From DYJK01 sp040755055 (GTDB taxonomy: Bacteria > Bacteroidota > Ignavibacteria > Ignavibacteriales > Melioribacteraceae): DNA of 64,000 bases. Both the position numbers and the translations under genes were made by a program. This document shows positions 36,835-46,372 of the stretch, in pieces (within the stretch, counting starts at the first letter, position 1; each line of letters opens with the position of its first letter). Location of the stretch: NCBI GenBank assembly GCA_040755055.1, contig JBFMBS010000004.1, forward strand, positions 62,001 to 126,000, read 5' to 3'. The notes beneath the pieces are model-generated. The model ran no database searches. It saw only the letters and a program-made list of their open reading frames with translations, and had not been told where the DNA came from.

Positions 36835-37878
36835 TTAAAAAGAAAGTATTAATGAAAATTTATTTTGATGATCTAATCTTCCGTAATCGACATTTGCATA
36901 ATCGATCCTCAAATCAATATCCATAACTTTGTATTGAAGACCGAATCCCAATGTTAAGCCGCCTTCCCTATCTTCAAGTAGAAGCTGCCTGAAACCGCTG
37001 CGTAAAGAAATCAGGTCGAAGAGTTTCAACTCTGTTCCAATGTTCATGTATTCTTTGTTATCGTTCGGATGTATTGCATCAATAGAAATTATCCAGTCGT
37101 GTTCTTCAATCCCGAGAAAATCATTTGTGATATTTGCGGATAAACCAACTCTAAAAAGAATTGGAAGAGGAAATTCATCGGTATCCATATAAGCGTTAAT
37201 GTTCTCGTTGTTACCTTCAAAAGCACCGCTAATATCATGTTGAACCAACATATCGCGTCCTTCCATCTTCATCTGCGAACCGAAATTACTTATCGACATC
37301 CCTATTCTAATATTTTTGAAGAACGTTCTGTACAAAACACCGATATCGAATGCAACGGCAGATGCCGATGAATGCCAGATCGATTCATTAATCAATTTTA
37401 CGTTACCGCCAATTGAAAAACGATCGGTCAATGCACGTGCATAACTCAAACCTATCACCACAGAACTTGCAGATACTTTTTCGCCGGTACCGTTCGGATA
37501 ATCGATGGTCGTTCTTTCAATATCGGGCATACCAAGGCGTCCAACAAAAACTGCGAAGGTACCAAGATTCTCAATCGGCAGCGCGAATGCACCAAAATCA
37601 TAATAAAGATCGCCGATATAATCGTAGTGGTTAACAAAAGCTTGCATAGTATTAAATTCAGCAATACCGGCCGGATTCCAGTAAACGCCGGAAATATCCT
37701 CGGCAAGAGTTGTATATGCTTCACCCATACCAAGAGCTCTGCCGCCAACACCTATTTTCAAAAAAGATGCGGCTGTTGTTCCAACTCTTCCAATGGATTG
37801 CGCGTGTAAGAATTCACCGATCAAGATCGTAATTATCAATAGAAGAACGATCTTACAGAAATTGTTTTTGTAGTACAT
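36835..37878 (-). CDS. PorV/PorQ-family outer-membrane protein
   Basis: The family signature VGGRALGMGEAYTTLAEDISGVYWNPAG lies right after the signal peptide, and the rest forms FadL/PorV-type barrel strands (ITNDFLGIEEHDWIISID, GFGLQYKVMDIDLRIDYANVDYG). I chose the ATG at 37878 (347 residues), preceded by GAAGGA and giving a proper signal peptide. The upstream ATG at 37923 would add 15 charged residues in front of it. PorV shuttles T9SS cargo to the attachment complex. A copy inside a polysaccharide locus suggests a cargo-specific paralogue. Confidence 0.85.
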   Translation of the reverse strand: MYYKNNFCKIVLLLIITILIGEFLHAQSIGRVGTTAASFLKIGVGGRALGMGEAYTTLAEDISGVYWNPAGIAEFNTMQAFVNHYDYIGDLYYDFGAFALPIENLGTFAVFVGRLGMPDIERTTIDYPNGTGEKVSASSVVIGLSYARALTDRFSIGGNVKLINESIWHSSASAVAFDIGVLYRTFFKNIRIGMSISNFGSQMKMEGRDMLVQHDISGAFEGNNENINAYMDTDEFPLPILFRVGLSANITNDFLGIEEHDWIISIDAIHPNDNKEYMNIGTELKLFDLISLRSGFRQLLLEDREGGLTLGFGLQYKVMDIDLRIDYANVDYGRLDHQNKFSLILSF

Positions 37879-37940
37879 AAATTTTCCTTCAGCCAAACTT
37901 TTTCTATTTATTTTTTCTTTCATACATCACCCGTTCATTC

Positions 37941-40892
37941 CTAATTAAAACTGATTCTTAAACCAAGTTGAATGAACCTTGGCGCCGTGAACATGCCGGG
38001 GTTGGCAAAATATTCGCTCGAACTTCCTATTTCTACCAGGCGCGTTAAACTTAGATAATCTTGCAAGGTATAATCGGGCAGACCGGTATCGGCATAAACA
38101 TAATTAGCATTTCTTGTATCGAGTAAATTTGTAACATCGCAGAATGCCTGGATAGTCCAATCGTCGAATTTAAATGTTCTTGATAATCGTAAATCAACGT
38201 TAAATGTGGAAGGTCTTCTCTCGCTGTTTTCTCTAAGACCAACTGCGGCATTACTGCCGGTAAGTTCGCCGCGTGTAAATTCGGGAGTGTATGGAAAACC
38301 TGAATTGTATGTACCGATAAGCGTTACATTCCAGTTATCTTTATTATAAGATATAATTGCGTTAAGTGCATGAGGTTGATCCCATGATAAATTTACCAGC
38401 TGAATTCTTGGAGGTCTGCCGGCACTCAGATCATTATATGCATCACGAACATCTGACGATGTACCATTCGCATTCATGAATGTGTAATCTACATTGATAT
38501 TAAAACTATCGAACTTGTAGTTTGCAGAAAGCGTAATTCCTTTTGCAACAGCATGATCTCTATTAATATAAGAGTAGTAAGTAATGCCTCTGTATGTATC
38601 GACCGGGAAACCGGTACTAATCCAATCTCTTATATCACGGTAAAATCCGGTCACGTGTAAGAAGAGATTATCAAATAGCTGCTGCTGTAAACCGATCTCA
38701 TACATAACAGTCCGTTCGGCGTCCAGATCGGCATTCCCGACCAAATTTTCTGCACCGGCTCCAGTAATCCAGAAATTCGGATTTGTATATAGATACTGGA
38801 ATTCAGGATTCTGGAAAAAGTGTCCGTATGAAAAATGGATAACACCTTCGGCAGTAATAGGGAATGACAAACCAAAACGCGGACTGAACTGATATTTAGC
38901 TTTCGGCTTCTTATACCAGAATTGTTCACGTTCTTCAGGCGTATATTCTATCAACTGATCTTCGGGTAGATCCGGCGAATAGTTTTTATAAATATGGTCA
39001 AGTTTAAACGGAGAATAAATCTGCGGATCACGCGGATCGGCAAGTATTCTTCCATCGGAATCAAAATAATCGAACCTTACACCAAGATTAATAATCAATT
39101 CTTCAAATTCAATTTTATCTTGCACGTAAGCAGCTAACTCTTTGGGCTTAGCGGAATAAAATGTTCTGAAAGCAGAGGATTTTTCCGGTATGATTGGTTT
39201 ATAATCGATCTCGGAAAATTGGAGCGTGTAATAATCTTGTTCAAGATTATGAAATCTTCCCGACCCGCCAAATTTTATCATATTATATTTATCGATCTGG
39301 CTCGTTAAGTCAAAATTGAAGGAAAGATATTTGCTTGTACTTTTATTTCTGCCTACGTCATTACCCCAATAAGAGTAATCGTTAGGATTGTTTTTAACTT
39401 CGATATCGTCTTCTCTTGTAGGTTGAAACATGAACTCCTGGAAATCGCCGGTCTTTGTAGGCATATATCTATAATCATAAGGATCTTCATACAAATAACT
39501 TTTATGATCATTTAAATAGTAACTTCCCTTGAAATCAATAAAAGTTGCAGAAGAAAAAACGTACGTCATAGATAAAATTTGTGTTGATCTATCAGTATAA
39601 TAATGTCTTCCACCGTCGGGTAAATATTTTTGTCCGCCGCCGTAACTATGATCTTTATTAAAATAGATTCCATAGCTGATGTTAAAATCCGATAAGTTAA
39701 AGAAAATTTTTGCCTGGGTAGAGATTCCCTTGTACCAATCGAGCGGAACTATTTTTTGATCCGGCATATCATAAGAATGAAGGGTATCCATTACCGGGTC
39801 CCAAATTCCCCACGGCATAAAATATCTTTTACCGGATTGATAACCGGGGCGGTATTGATAACGGCCGGCAATAAAATACGAGATTGTTTTTTCAGCACCG
39901 GGGACCGGTCCCGATAAATTTAATTGTGCATCATAACTTTTGAAAGGTTCGTATGAATTCAAATAGGGTGTTTTTGTCTGCCACGGTTTATCACCGTTTT
40001 GTAACGATTGATAAATTTGTTGGTAACTGTTCAATCCATGCTTCGAGAAATCGTAATACAGTCTGTTTGATTTTGAAGTAAGTGCGTTAGCGGCAGCAAC
40101 TACCCAATCACCGTTATCCATTAAAGAATATAAATCGTTATCAAAACTCAGGTGGTCGCCAAAATAGACTGTTGCATTAGCAGAAAATTTTTCACTCCCC
40201 TTTTTTGTAACAATGTTAACGACACCTGAAAGTGCTTGCCCGTATTCAGCGTTAAATGTTCCGGTAATTGCTTTTAATTCTTCTATCGATTGATCATCTA
40301 TACTTATTCCGGCACTTCTGTTAATTGGATTAATGACCTGGACTCCATCAACCATGTAGCTGATTTCCGTTGTTCTTCCGCCGCGAATATGAAGGTTACC
40401 ACCGGCATCTTTAACAATTCCGGCTTGCAAACTCAAAATACTTGTTACATCCCTTGCCGGTAATTCATCTATCTGATCGGATTGAAAACTTCTCTCGGAA
40501 GAAGTAAGGTCCTTCTGTATTACTTTTTTTGCAACGACCATAACCTCTTGACCGATTTGAATTGCTGTGGAACTAAGCTGGAAATCGATCCGCGTGGTAA
40601 GGTCCACTTGTATTCTCACTTGCTCAACTGATTGGGAATTATATCCAACCATACTTGCTTTTATTGTATAGATACCGGGTGGAATATTAATTATAAAGAA
40701 TTCGCCATCTATATCCGAGGCAGCACCGAGGTTTGTTCCAACAAGAACAATGTTAACACCCAGCAACGGTTCTTTTGTCTCCGCATCAATTACTTTCCCG
40801 GCAATTTTTCCGGTTGTTCCGGCATATTGCAATTGAGAACTAATCGTTAACAACAGAATTAACCAACCAAAAAAAATATTAATCTTCTTCAT
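37941..40892 (-). CDS. SusC-like TonB-dependent receptor with carboxypeptidase-like regulatory domain
   Basis: The 983-residue protein has a signal peptide (1 to about 24), a CarboxypepD_reg domain (about 28-112; GKIAGKVIDAETKEPLLGVNIVLVG ... GYNSQ), a plug (about 125-235; LQAGIVKDAGGNLHIRGGRTTEISYMVDG) and a large barrel ending FIQLGLRISFN. This architecture suits uptake of oligosaccharides, here probably mannan fragments. No SusD-like lipoprotein gene follows; instead a PorV-like and a 1212-residue secreted protein do. A terminator hairpin stands between it and the preceding glycan-binding protein gene. Confidence 0.92.
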   Translation of the reverse strand: MKKINIFFGWLILLLTISSQLQYAGTTGKIAGKVIDAETKEPLLGVNIVLVGTNLGAASDIDGEFFIINIPPGIYTIKASMVGYNSQSVEQVRIQVDLTTRIDFQLSSTAIQIGQEVMVVAKKVIQKDLTSSERSFQSDQIDELPARDVTSILSLQAGIVKDAGGNLHIRGGRTTEISYMVDGVQVINPINRSAGISIDDQSIEELKAITGTFNAEYGQALSGVVNIVTKKGSEKFSANATVYFGDHLSFDNDLYSLMDNGDWVVAAANALTSKSNRLYYDFSKHGLNSYQQIYQSLQNGDKPWQTKTPYLNSYEPFKSYDAQLNLSGPVPGAEKTISYFIAGRYQYRPGYQSGKRYFMPWGIWDPVMDTLHSYDMPDQKIVPLDWYKGISTQAKIFFNLSDFNISYGIYFNKDHSYGGGQKYLPDGGRHYYTDRSTQILSMTYVFSSATFIDFKGSYYLNDHKSYLYEDPYDYRYMPTKTGDFQEFMFQPTREDDIEVKNNPNDYSYWGNDVGRNKSTSKYLSFNFDLTSQIDKYNMIKFGGSGRFHNLEQDYYTLQFSEIDYKPIIPEKSSAFRTFYSAKPKELAAYVQDKIEFEELIINLGVRFDYFDSDGRILADPRDPQIYSPFKLDHIYKNYSPDLPEDQLIEYTPEEREQFWYKKPKAKYQFSPRFGLSFPITAEGVIHFSYGHFFQNPEFQYLYTNPNFWITGAGAENLVGNADLDAERTVMYEIGLQQQLFDNLFLHVTGFYRDIRDWISTGFPVDTYRGITYYSYINRDHAVAKGITLSANYKFDSFNINVDYTFMNANGTSSDVRDAYNDLSAGRPPRIQLVNLSWDQPHALNAIISYNKDNWNVTLIGTYNSGFPYTPEFTRGELTGSNAAVGLRENSERRPSTFNVDLRLSRTFKFDDWTIQAFCDVTNLLDTRNANYVYADTGLPDYTLQDYLSLTRLVEIGSSSEYFANPGMFTAPRFIQLGLRISFN

Positions 40893-40960
40893 TTATTAAA
40901 TCCTTATTCATTCTATTCATTAACAGTTGGATTTAACAACAATATCAACTTGATAAAAAA

Positions 40961-40989
40961 AGAATGGCAAGAATTAATCTTGCCATTCT
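40961..40989 (-). terminator. Strong intrinsic terminator between the 985-residue protein and the TonB receptor genes
   Basis: Perfect 12-bp arms AGAATGGCAAGA (40961-40972) and TCTTGCCATTCT (40978-40989) with a 5-nt loop. On the minus strand it is followed by seven Ts (TTTTTTTATC). It begins 21 bp beyond the stop codon of the 985-residue protein. I see no clear promoter in the remaining 68 bp before the receptor gene, so partial read-through is the likely route to downstream expression. Confidence 0.88.
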
Positions 40990-41009
40990 CAAGTAACAAA
41001 TGATTTGAA

Positions 41010-43967
41010 TTATTTCATCAACATCATTTTCTTAGATTGAATAAAATCTCCGGCAATGATTCGGTAAACATAAACACCGGTAGCCAATCTTGATGCATTG
41101 AAATCTACTTCGTAGTACCCGGCTTTTTGATTTTCGTTAACCAATGTTGCAACTTCTCTACCAAGTATATCGTAAATCTTCAATATTACTTGTGATTCTT
41201 TCGGCAGATCATATTTTATCTTTGTAGCCGGGTTAAAAGGATTAGGATAATTATTGTATAGTGCATAAACAGTCGGTAATCCAGAACCATCTGCAACATC
41301 CGTTCCGCCAATAACTTCGATGTAGCCCCAAGCATCCGGTCTTAACCATGTTTGATCACCGCTTATATCGTCATCATTTGGCATACCGCCGACTTGGACA
41401 ATGAGACTTCTCTGAGTATCACCAAGAGAAGGATCCTGGTCTGTTCCATCAATCTTAAACGGCATCATCATTCCGTTAGCTAATTGGAACGCACCGCCGG
41501 CTGCCATTTTATCGAGATCGAGTTTTGCTTCGATTATATAACCGTCTTGAGAGAATTTTTGGAATACCGTAGCTTCAACACCATCGATAGTTGTTGGGCT
41601 TCCGCCATCGAGAGCCGTACTGCCATCGGACATAAATCCGATTCTCCAATCACCATTCGCATTTGTAAAATTCTTACTATGCGGCTCGGTCAAAGGACGT
41701 ACATCATAAAATCCCATAAATAATTCGAGGGCATCACCTTCCCATGCTTGTGCAGCAGCATCAACACGAAGATCATCGTCAACAACATCGGCAGAGATAT
41801 ATAGATAGTTGTCATCGATAACAAAAGTAATAGAATAATTCATGTCTGTAGAAGTCAACAGCCAGTCGAGTGCATCATCGGCATAACTGCCATCTTCGGG
41901 AACGACAGTATTTGCAAGATAAGGAGCGAATTCAGACGCATCACCATCTAAAACAAAAGCGCTCGCAAAATTTTCAATGTACTGTACTTTATATGTTTCC
42001 GTAGTGGTTAATGTAAGAGGACCTACTTTACATTGATCGTTAAGAGCTGTCTCGGCAACACCATCAAAAGCAGTAATTGCAAAGTAGTAAGTTTTTTCCG
42101 AGCCATCGCTTGTCCATGGTCTCCATCCGTACAACTGCATGCCATGTGGAATACCGGCATAAATCTTTTTAACTCCCATGGCTGTTACATCGGTAATCGG
42201 CTGTTCACTCATATAAATATTATATGATTCCGTACCAAGAGCATTATCTTCCCAATCGAAACGAACAAACTGGTAATCATGACCATTCAGCAAAGTATAG
42301 GTTACTACACTTGCGGTTGTATTTGGAGAAACAACTTCACCTTCAGGTTTTGGAAGACCAATTAAAGTTAGGTTATCAAAGTGAACCGGGCCCGACCATC
42401 CGGCTGCGGCTGCATAAGATGTTGGTTCATAATAGAATTGAATATAAACTGTCCCGGGTTGTGCCGGATCCACAATCTCACCGGAAGTAATTCTGGTTGC
42501 TGCATCGAATGTAAGAGTAACCCATTCTCCCCTCGGGAATGAACCATCGGTTCCAAGATTATCAATCATTAATTTATCTTCTAACCATGCCCAGTTTGTT
42601 GCCAATCCGCTGTATGCAATACTAACTTGTCCGCCTAAAGGACAATCTGCCGGGACAAAAATATCAACAGTAATTGCTGTAGCAGATTTCTGTTCTTGTG
42701 CACTATATAAAATTACATTGTCCTTTTGAATTGTACCTTTGCCTTCGGTGTTGTTATTTACTCCAACCGAAAGATCAAGTGTACCTTCCAATACTCTGTT
42801 ATTACCAACAGCTGTATTTGCAAGTGCAGTGAATGAAGGACCCCAATTAACTAAAACAAAACCGCCGGTTGGGTTAAAGAGAGATTCAAAATCATTTAAT
42901 ACCCATTTTTCTTCGGCAACATCATTTAAGAAAGCAACATTATCAACAAGAATATATCCGCCAGTCCAGCTTCCAAAATCAAATTGAAGACCAAACCAGC
43001 CAAACCCATTATTTACAACATCAAAGGTTGAAGGATTTTTAATCTGTAATCCTTCTAATGGGAAATAGATTGGATACCAAGTTTGTTTCGGAATATCAGC
43101 AGCATTGATCTGCTGTGTTATGTGGCTCCAGTGGGAGTTATCTTGTGCAAAGATGTAAAAATTAGCATCGTTTGGTACATCTGCCGGCAGATAAACATAA
43201 TAAACTAAGTAAGGAGAAGTATTAGCGCTAACACCTGATTTATGAATATGGCTTTGTGAGCCGGCATTAGCATCCATTGTTAATTGCAGAACGCCATCAC
43301 TTTCACTCGTCGGATCAGCTACCCTTGATAAAGCAGTAAGACCGGTACTCCAATTTAGAATTTGGTAACCGCCGTCATTAATTTCAAAATCAGCAAGAAC
43401 TTCGGGCTTAACACCGATCCAGGAAACATTATCTAACAAAATATTACCTTGCCAAAATGCATCGGCACCGCTTAAAGCAAAACTCTGGATTTCTACACCA
43501 AACCATCCGAACCCGTTATCAACAACATTGAAATTTGCTTTTTTGATCTGCCATTGTTCGAGCGGAAAATAAATCGGGAACCATGTTTCTTTTGGAATAT
43601 CTACAGCGTAATATGTTTGTGTTGTATGATTCCAATTTGCATTATCCTGACAAAAGATTATGATGCCAAGAGAATCAGGTGTATCTGCCGGTAAATAGAT
43701 ATAATAAATCAATAATGAAGCAGTAGTAGAACCGACATTACTCAAATGAACTTGACCGGTTTGACCAACAGCAGCGTTGTAAGTCAATTGTAAACTTCCA
43801 TCGCTGGTGCCGGTTGGGTCAGCTACTTGTTGTAAATCTGTAATTGCCGGTCCCCATCCCAAAATTGCATATCCGTTTAAGCCGGTTTCAAAATCTGCAA
43901 ATACTTGAGCTTTTGCCCAGCTTGAAAATAAAAGCAGACCTACAATTACTAGTAGAACTTTTTTCAT
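41010..43967 (-). CDS. T9SS-secreted glycan-binding protein with triple beta-sandwich repeat and CBM9-like domain
   Basis: The 985-residue protein has a signal peptide (1-20). Three tandem repeats follow (about 22-184, 189-347, 356-537), each opening (V/A)L.DFE and a LNWG-like motif, with copies 1 and 2 sharing NNGFGWFG and IPK.TW.PIYFPLE. Then come a fibronectin-III-like domain (545-655), a CBM9/DOMON-like domain (about 665-890; DDNYLYISADVVDDDLRVDA, GDALELFMGFYD) and a T9SS domain (about 905-985). No catalytic residues are evident. I infer a surface mannan-binding protein. It is the first gene of the sigma-54-controlled unit, with an excellent GGAGGAGG site. Confidence 0.85.
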   Translation of the reverse strand: MKKVLLVIVGLLLFSSWAKAQVFADFETGLNGYAILGWGPAITDLQQVADPTGTSDGSLQLTYNAAVGQTGQVHLSNVGSTTASLLIYYIYLPADTPDSLGIIIFCQDNANWNHTTQTYYAVDIPKETWFPIYFPLEQWQIKKANFNVVDNGFGWFGVEIQSFALSGADAFWQGNILLDNVSWIGVKPEVLADFEINDGGYQILNWSTGLTALSRVADPTSESDGVLQLTMDANAGSQSHIHKSGVSANTSPYLVYYVYLPADVPNDANFYIFAQDNSHWSHITQQINAADIPKQTWYPIYFPLEGLQIKNPSTFDVVNNGFGWFGLQFDFGSWTGGYILVDNVAFLNDVAEEKWVLNDFESLFNPTGGFVLVNWGPSFTALANTAVGNNRVLEGTLDLSVGVNNNTEGKGTIQKDNVILYSAQEQKSATAITVDIFVPADCPLGGQVSIAYSGLATNWAWLEDKLMIDNLGTDGSFPRGEWVTLTFDAATRITSGEIVDPAQPGTVYIQFYYEPTSYAAAAGWSGPVHFDNLTLIGLPKPEGEVVSPNTTASVVTYTLLNGHDYQFVRFDWEDNALGTESYNIYMSEQPITDVTAMGVKKIYAGIPHGMQLYGWRPWTSDGSEKTYYFAITAFDGVAETALNDQCKVGPLTLTTTETYKVQYIENFASAFVLDGDASEFAPYLANTVVPEDGSYADDALDWLLTSTDMNYSITFVIDDNYLYISADVVDDDLRVDAAAQAWEGDALELFMGFYDVRPLTEPHSKNFTNANGDWRIGFMSDGSTALDGGSPTTIDGVEATVFQKFSQDGYIIEAKLDLDKMAAGGAFQLANGMMMPFKIDGTDQDPSLGDTQRSLIVQVGGMPNDDDISGDQTWLRPDAWGYIEVIGGTDVADGSGLPTVYALYNNYPNPFNPATKIKYDLPKESQVILKIYDILGREVATLVNENQKAGYYEVDFNASRLATGVYVYRIIAGDFIQSKKMMLMK

Positions 43968-44041
43968 GCCTCCTCCAAAAGATTTTTACTCAGTTTTTTA
44001 TAGAATAGCTTTAGATAATCTTTGTTCAGACAGAATAATAT

Positions 44042-44057
44042 TGCATATATGATGCCA
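44042..44057 (-). promoter_or_regulatory. Sigma-54 promoter of the binding-protein/receptor/sensor operon
   Basis: TGGCATCATATATGCA on the minus strand matches TGGCAY-N5-WTGCW, with GG and GC separated by exactly 10 bp. It lies 75 bp upstream of the start codon at 43967. A TGATAA-ATC-TTATCA palindrome lies 87 bp further upstream, at a normal enhancer distance. Confidence 0.8.
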
Positions 44058-44143
44058 ATAATGGTTTTGAATTGAATCGATTTTATTTTGTCATTATCAA
44101 TTGATTTTTTGAATTTTAAATACAGCTTGTCCCTTTATTAATT

Positions 44144-44158
44144 TGATAAATCTTATCA
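44144..44158. promoter_or_regulatory. Predicted activator-binding palindrome (site 1)
   Basis: TGATAA-ATC-TTATCA is a perfect inverted repeat within a longer similarity (44142-44170) shared with the site at 48323-48351: both begin TTTGATAAA and end ATAAAAG over the same 29-bp length. It is a candidate upstream activating site for the NtrC-type regulator encoded in the same operon. The 355-bp gap 43968-44322 holds this site, the sigma-54 promoter and the terminator at 44239. Confidence 0.65.
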
Positions 44159-44238
44159 TTAAGATAAAAGCATGTTAGAGATTTTACGTGGATGGTTACC
44201 AACTGTTTTTCACTATATAAACTCGTTGTGTAAATAAA

Positions 44239-44263
44239 AAAGGAGATAATAATTATCTCCTTT
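44239..44263 (-). terminator. Terminator after the acetylesterase gene
   Basis: Arms AAAGGAGATAAT (44239-44250) and ATTATCTCCTTT (44252-44263) are perfectly complementary. On the minus strand the stem is followed by TTTATTTA. It ends the GH5/acetylesterase unit 60 bp after its last stop codon and separates it from the next operon's promoter. Confidence 0.8.
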
Positions 44264-44322
44264 ATAATGTGAACAAAAAAATTTCGTTTTTGTAAACTTC
44301 AATCCATATTGCGTAAAAAAAA

Positions 44323-46332
44323 TTATTCTTCCCAATTATCGGTTCTGAATGAAGATGCCGGTAAACCAAATTTATTGAAGAGAGTAGCTTCATCAGTATC
44401 ACTCCAACAATAACGGACTGCAACCGGTTTTGCAATTTCGGGATTATATACATGAACTTTCTTTTCTTCAATAAATGCAGCTGCTTTTTTAAATACTTTG
44501 TCTTCACCGGCAATTTCAAAATTTGTTATACCTTTTGTTGTCTTCAAATACATCCCCTCATCGTAATCAAATGATAAAATTATTCTGTCGCCAACTACTT
44601 TCATTTGTTTATAAGCCGGTCCCGAATAGCTAACCTTCTTTCCGTAATCTTTTGTCAAAGCCCATAATGCTAATCTTTCTCCAACATCTTTTTTATTTGA
44701 AGGATGTATATTAAGCGGATCGCCGATATCAAGCGTAACAGCCATGCCCGTGTTTTTTACCGAAAGAGTTTTTAACTGTGCTTCACGCAATCTTTGTGAA
44801 TTCGTACCCGGTCCATATTTGTACGGAGCTATCTGTGCATAGTAAAACGGGAAATTACCTTGTTTCCAGTCCGTGCGCCAATTTTCAATCATCATCGGGA
44901 ATAATTTTTCATAAGCTTTCGGGTTATCGGTATTTGATTCTCCTTGATACCAGATTGCACCTTTAATAGTAAATGGTATCAACGGGTTAATCATTGCATT
45001 GTAAAGTGTTGTTGGTGTATAAGCAGAAATTTGTAACGGCAGCTTAGGACGGTTAAAGAATTCTAAGTTCTTTGCGCCGTAAACAAAAAATTTACCGGCT
45101 ATATATTCTGCAACCGGAAGACATTTCCACGCACCGTTCAACGGTATAATTTCATCCGAGTTTGCCGGGTGAAGTTTCATAAATTCACTCTGTCCCCAAA
45201 TACCGCCGCCGCCTTGCGAATCAATTACACGTACTGCAATTGTTAATATTTTATCTTTCACGATTTCTTTCGGTATCGAATAGATGCGCAGCGTCTGCCA
45301 GTTACCATCTGTTTCATATCCGCCGACTTTTGTACCGTTCACAAAAGTAATATCCACATCGTCGATCATAGAGAGTTCAACAACTAAATCATTGTTAATC
45401 CACGAATCCGGTAATTCAACTTTTTTTCTGAACCAAACTACACCGTCAAAATTTCCAATTACTGAATTTTCCCAACCGTTAGGCAGATTCATTCCGTACC
45501 AATTGTTATCATCATAATTTATTTGTGCACATTCAGCATCATCAAAATCAAGATTCTTCCATTTGCTATCTTGCTCTCGATCATTAATATCAATCACTTT
45601 ATGATTCTCAATCCATTTTTTCTGTTTTTCAAAATCAACAATGCTCACCGCAAGTTTATCTGAAAAATCTTTATAGTTTTCGTGCATGGCTATATATTTA
45701 CCGTTAGTCCATGCTTCAACCGGTGTTCCGCCCCAGCTTGAATGGATCAGCCCTATAGGTATTTTCAATTCATCATATAATTTTTTACCAAAGAAATAAG
45801 CCGTGGCGCTGAATGACTCAGTGGTTTTTGGATTTGCTTCCATCCACGATCCTTCGCAATTGAATTCGGGTTTTACTGAAAATGTTCGCGTTACGGTAAA
45901 GAGTCTGATGTTTGGATTAGCAGAATTCTTAATTGCTTCAGCCGAACCATCAATTGTATCACTCGGAGGCCAGCCCATCAAAGGCATCTCCATATTCGAT
46001 TGACCGGAACAGAGCCAAACTTCCCCAATCAAAATATTCTTGTAGCTGATTTCCGAATCTCCGATTTTTAATTTAGCATTGTATGGACCGCCGGCTTTAG
46101 GAGTTCTAACTTTAGTCATCCAATTGCCATCGCTGCCGGCTTTAGTTTTTGTTTTTACGCCCCAGCTTGTGCTAATAATAATTTCATCACCCGGGTTTGC
46201 CTTCCCCCAAAACGGCACGTTTGATTTCTGCTGCAATACCATATTATCGGAAAATATGGACGGCATTTCAAAATTACTCTGGGCTGATATTGTAATCGAT
46301 AATAGTACGAAAAGTAGAATCATTTCTTTCAT
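44323..46332 (-). CDS. Secreted sialate O-acetylesterase-family carbohydrate esterase
   Basis: The 669-residue protein has a signal peptide (1-18). It carries the family's SGNH block 1 with nucleophile S112 in LCSGQSNMEMPL, then SWGGTPVEAW and KGAIWYQGESNT. A sugar-binding beta-sandwich is inserted at about 285-400 (VVELSMIDDVDITFVNG), a common arrangement in this family. Although named for sialate, members deacetylate plant polysaccharides; within this locus acetylated mannan is the likely substrate. No T9SS domain is present, so it is probably periplasmic. It follows the GH5 gene by 40 bp. Confidence 0.88.
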   Translation of the reverse strand: MKEMILLFVLLSITISAQSNFEMPSIFSDNMVLQQKSNVPFWGKANPGDEIIISTSWGVKTKTKAGSDGNWMTKVRTPKAGGPYNAKLKIGDSEISYKNILIGEVWLCSGQSNMEMPLMGWPPSDTIDGSAEAIKNSANPNIRLFTVTRTFSVKPEFNCEGSWMEANPKTTESFSATAYFFGKKLYDELKIPIGLIHSSWGGTPVEAWTNGKYIAMHENYKDFSDKLAVSIVDFEKQKKWIENHKVIDINDREQDSKWKNLDFDDAECAQINYDDNNWYGMNLPNGWENSVIGNFDGVVWFRKKVELPDSWINNDLVVELSMIDDVDITFVNGTKVGGYETDGNWQTLRIYSIPKEIVKDKILTIAVRVIDSQGGGGIWGQSEFMKLHPANSDEIIPLNGAWKCLPVAEYIAGKFFVYGAKNLEFFNRPKLPLQISAYTPTTLYNAMINPLIPFTIKGAIWYQGESNTDNPKAYEKLFPMMIENWRTDWKQGNFPFYYAQIAPYKYGPGTNSQRLREAQLKTLSVKNTGMAVTLDIGDPLNIHPSNKKDVGERLALWALTKDYGKKVSYSGPAYKQMKVVGDRIILSFDYDEGMYLKTTKGITNFEIAGEDKVFKKAAAFIEEKKVHVYNPEIAKPVAVRYCWSDTDEATLFNKFGLPASSFRTDNWEE

Positions 46333-46372
46333 TATAGTTCCAAAAATGTTTAGTGGAAAAATAGTATCAATT

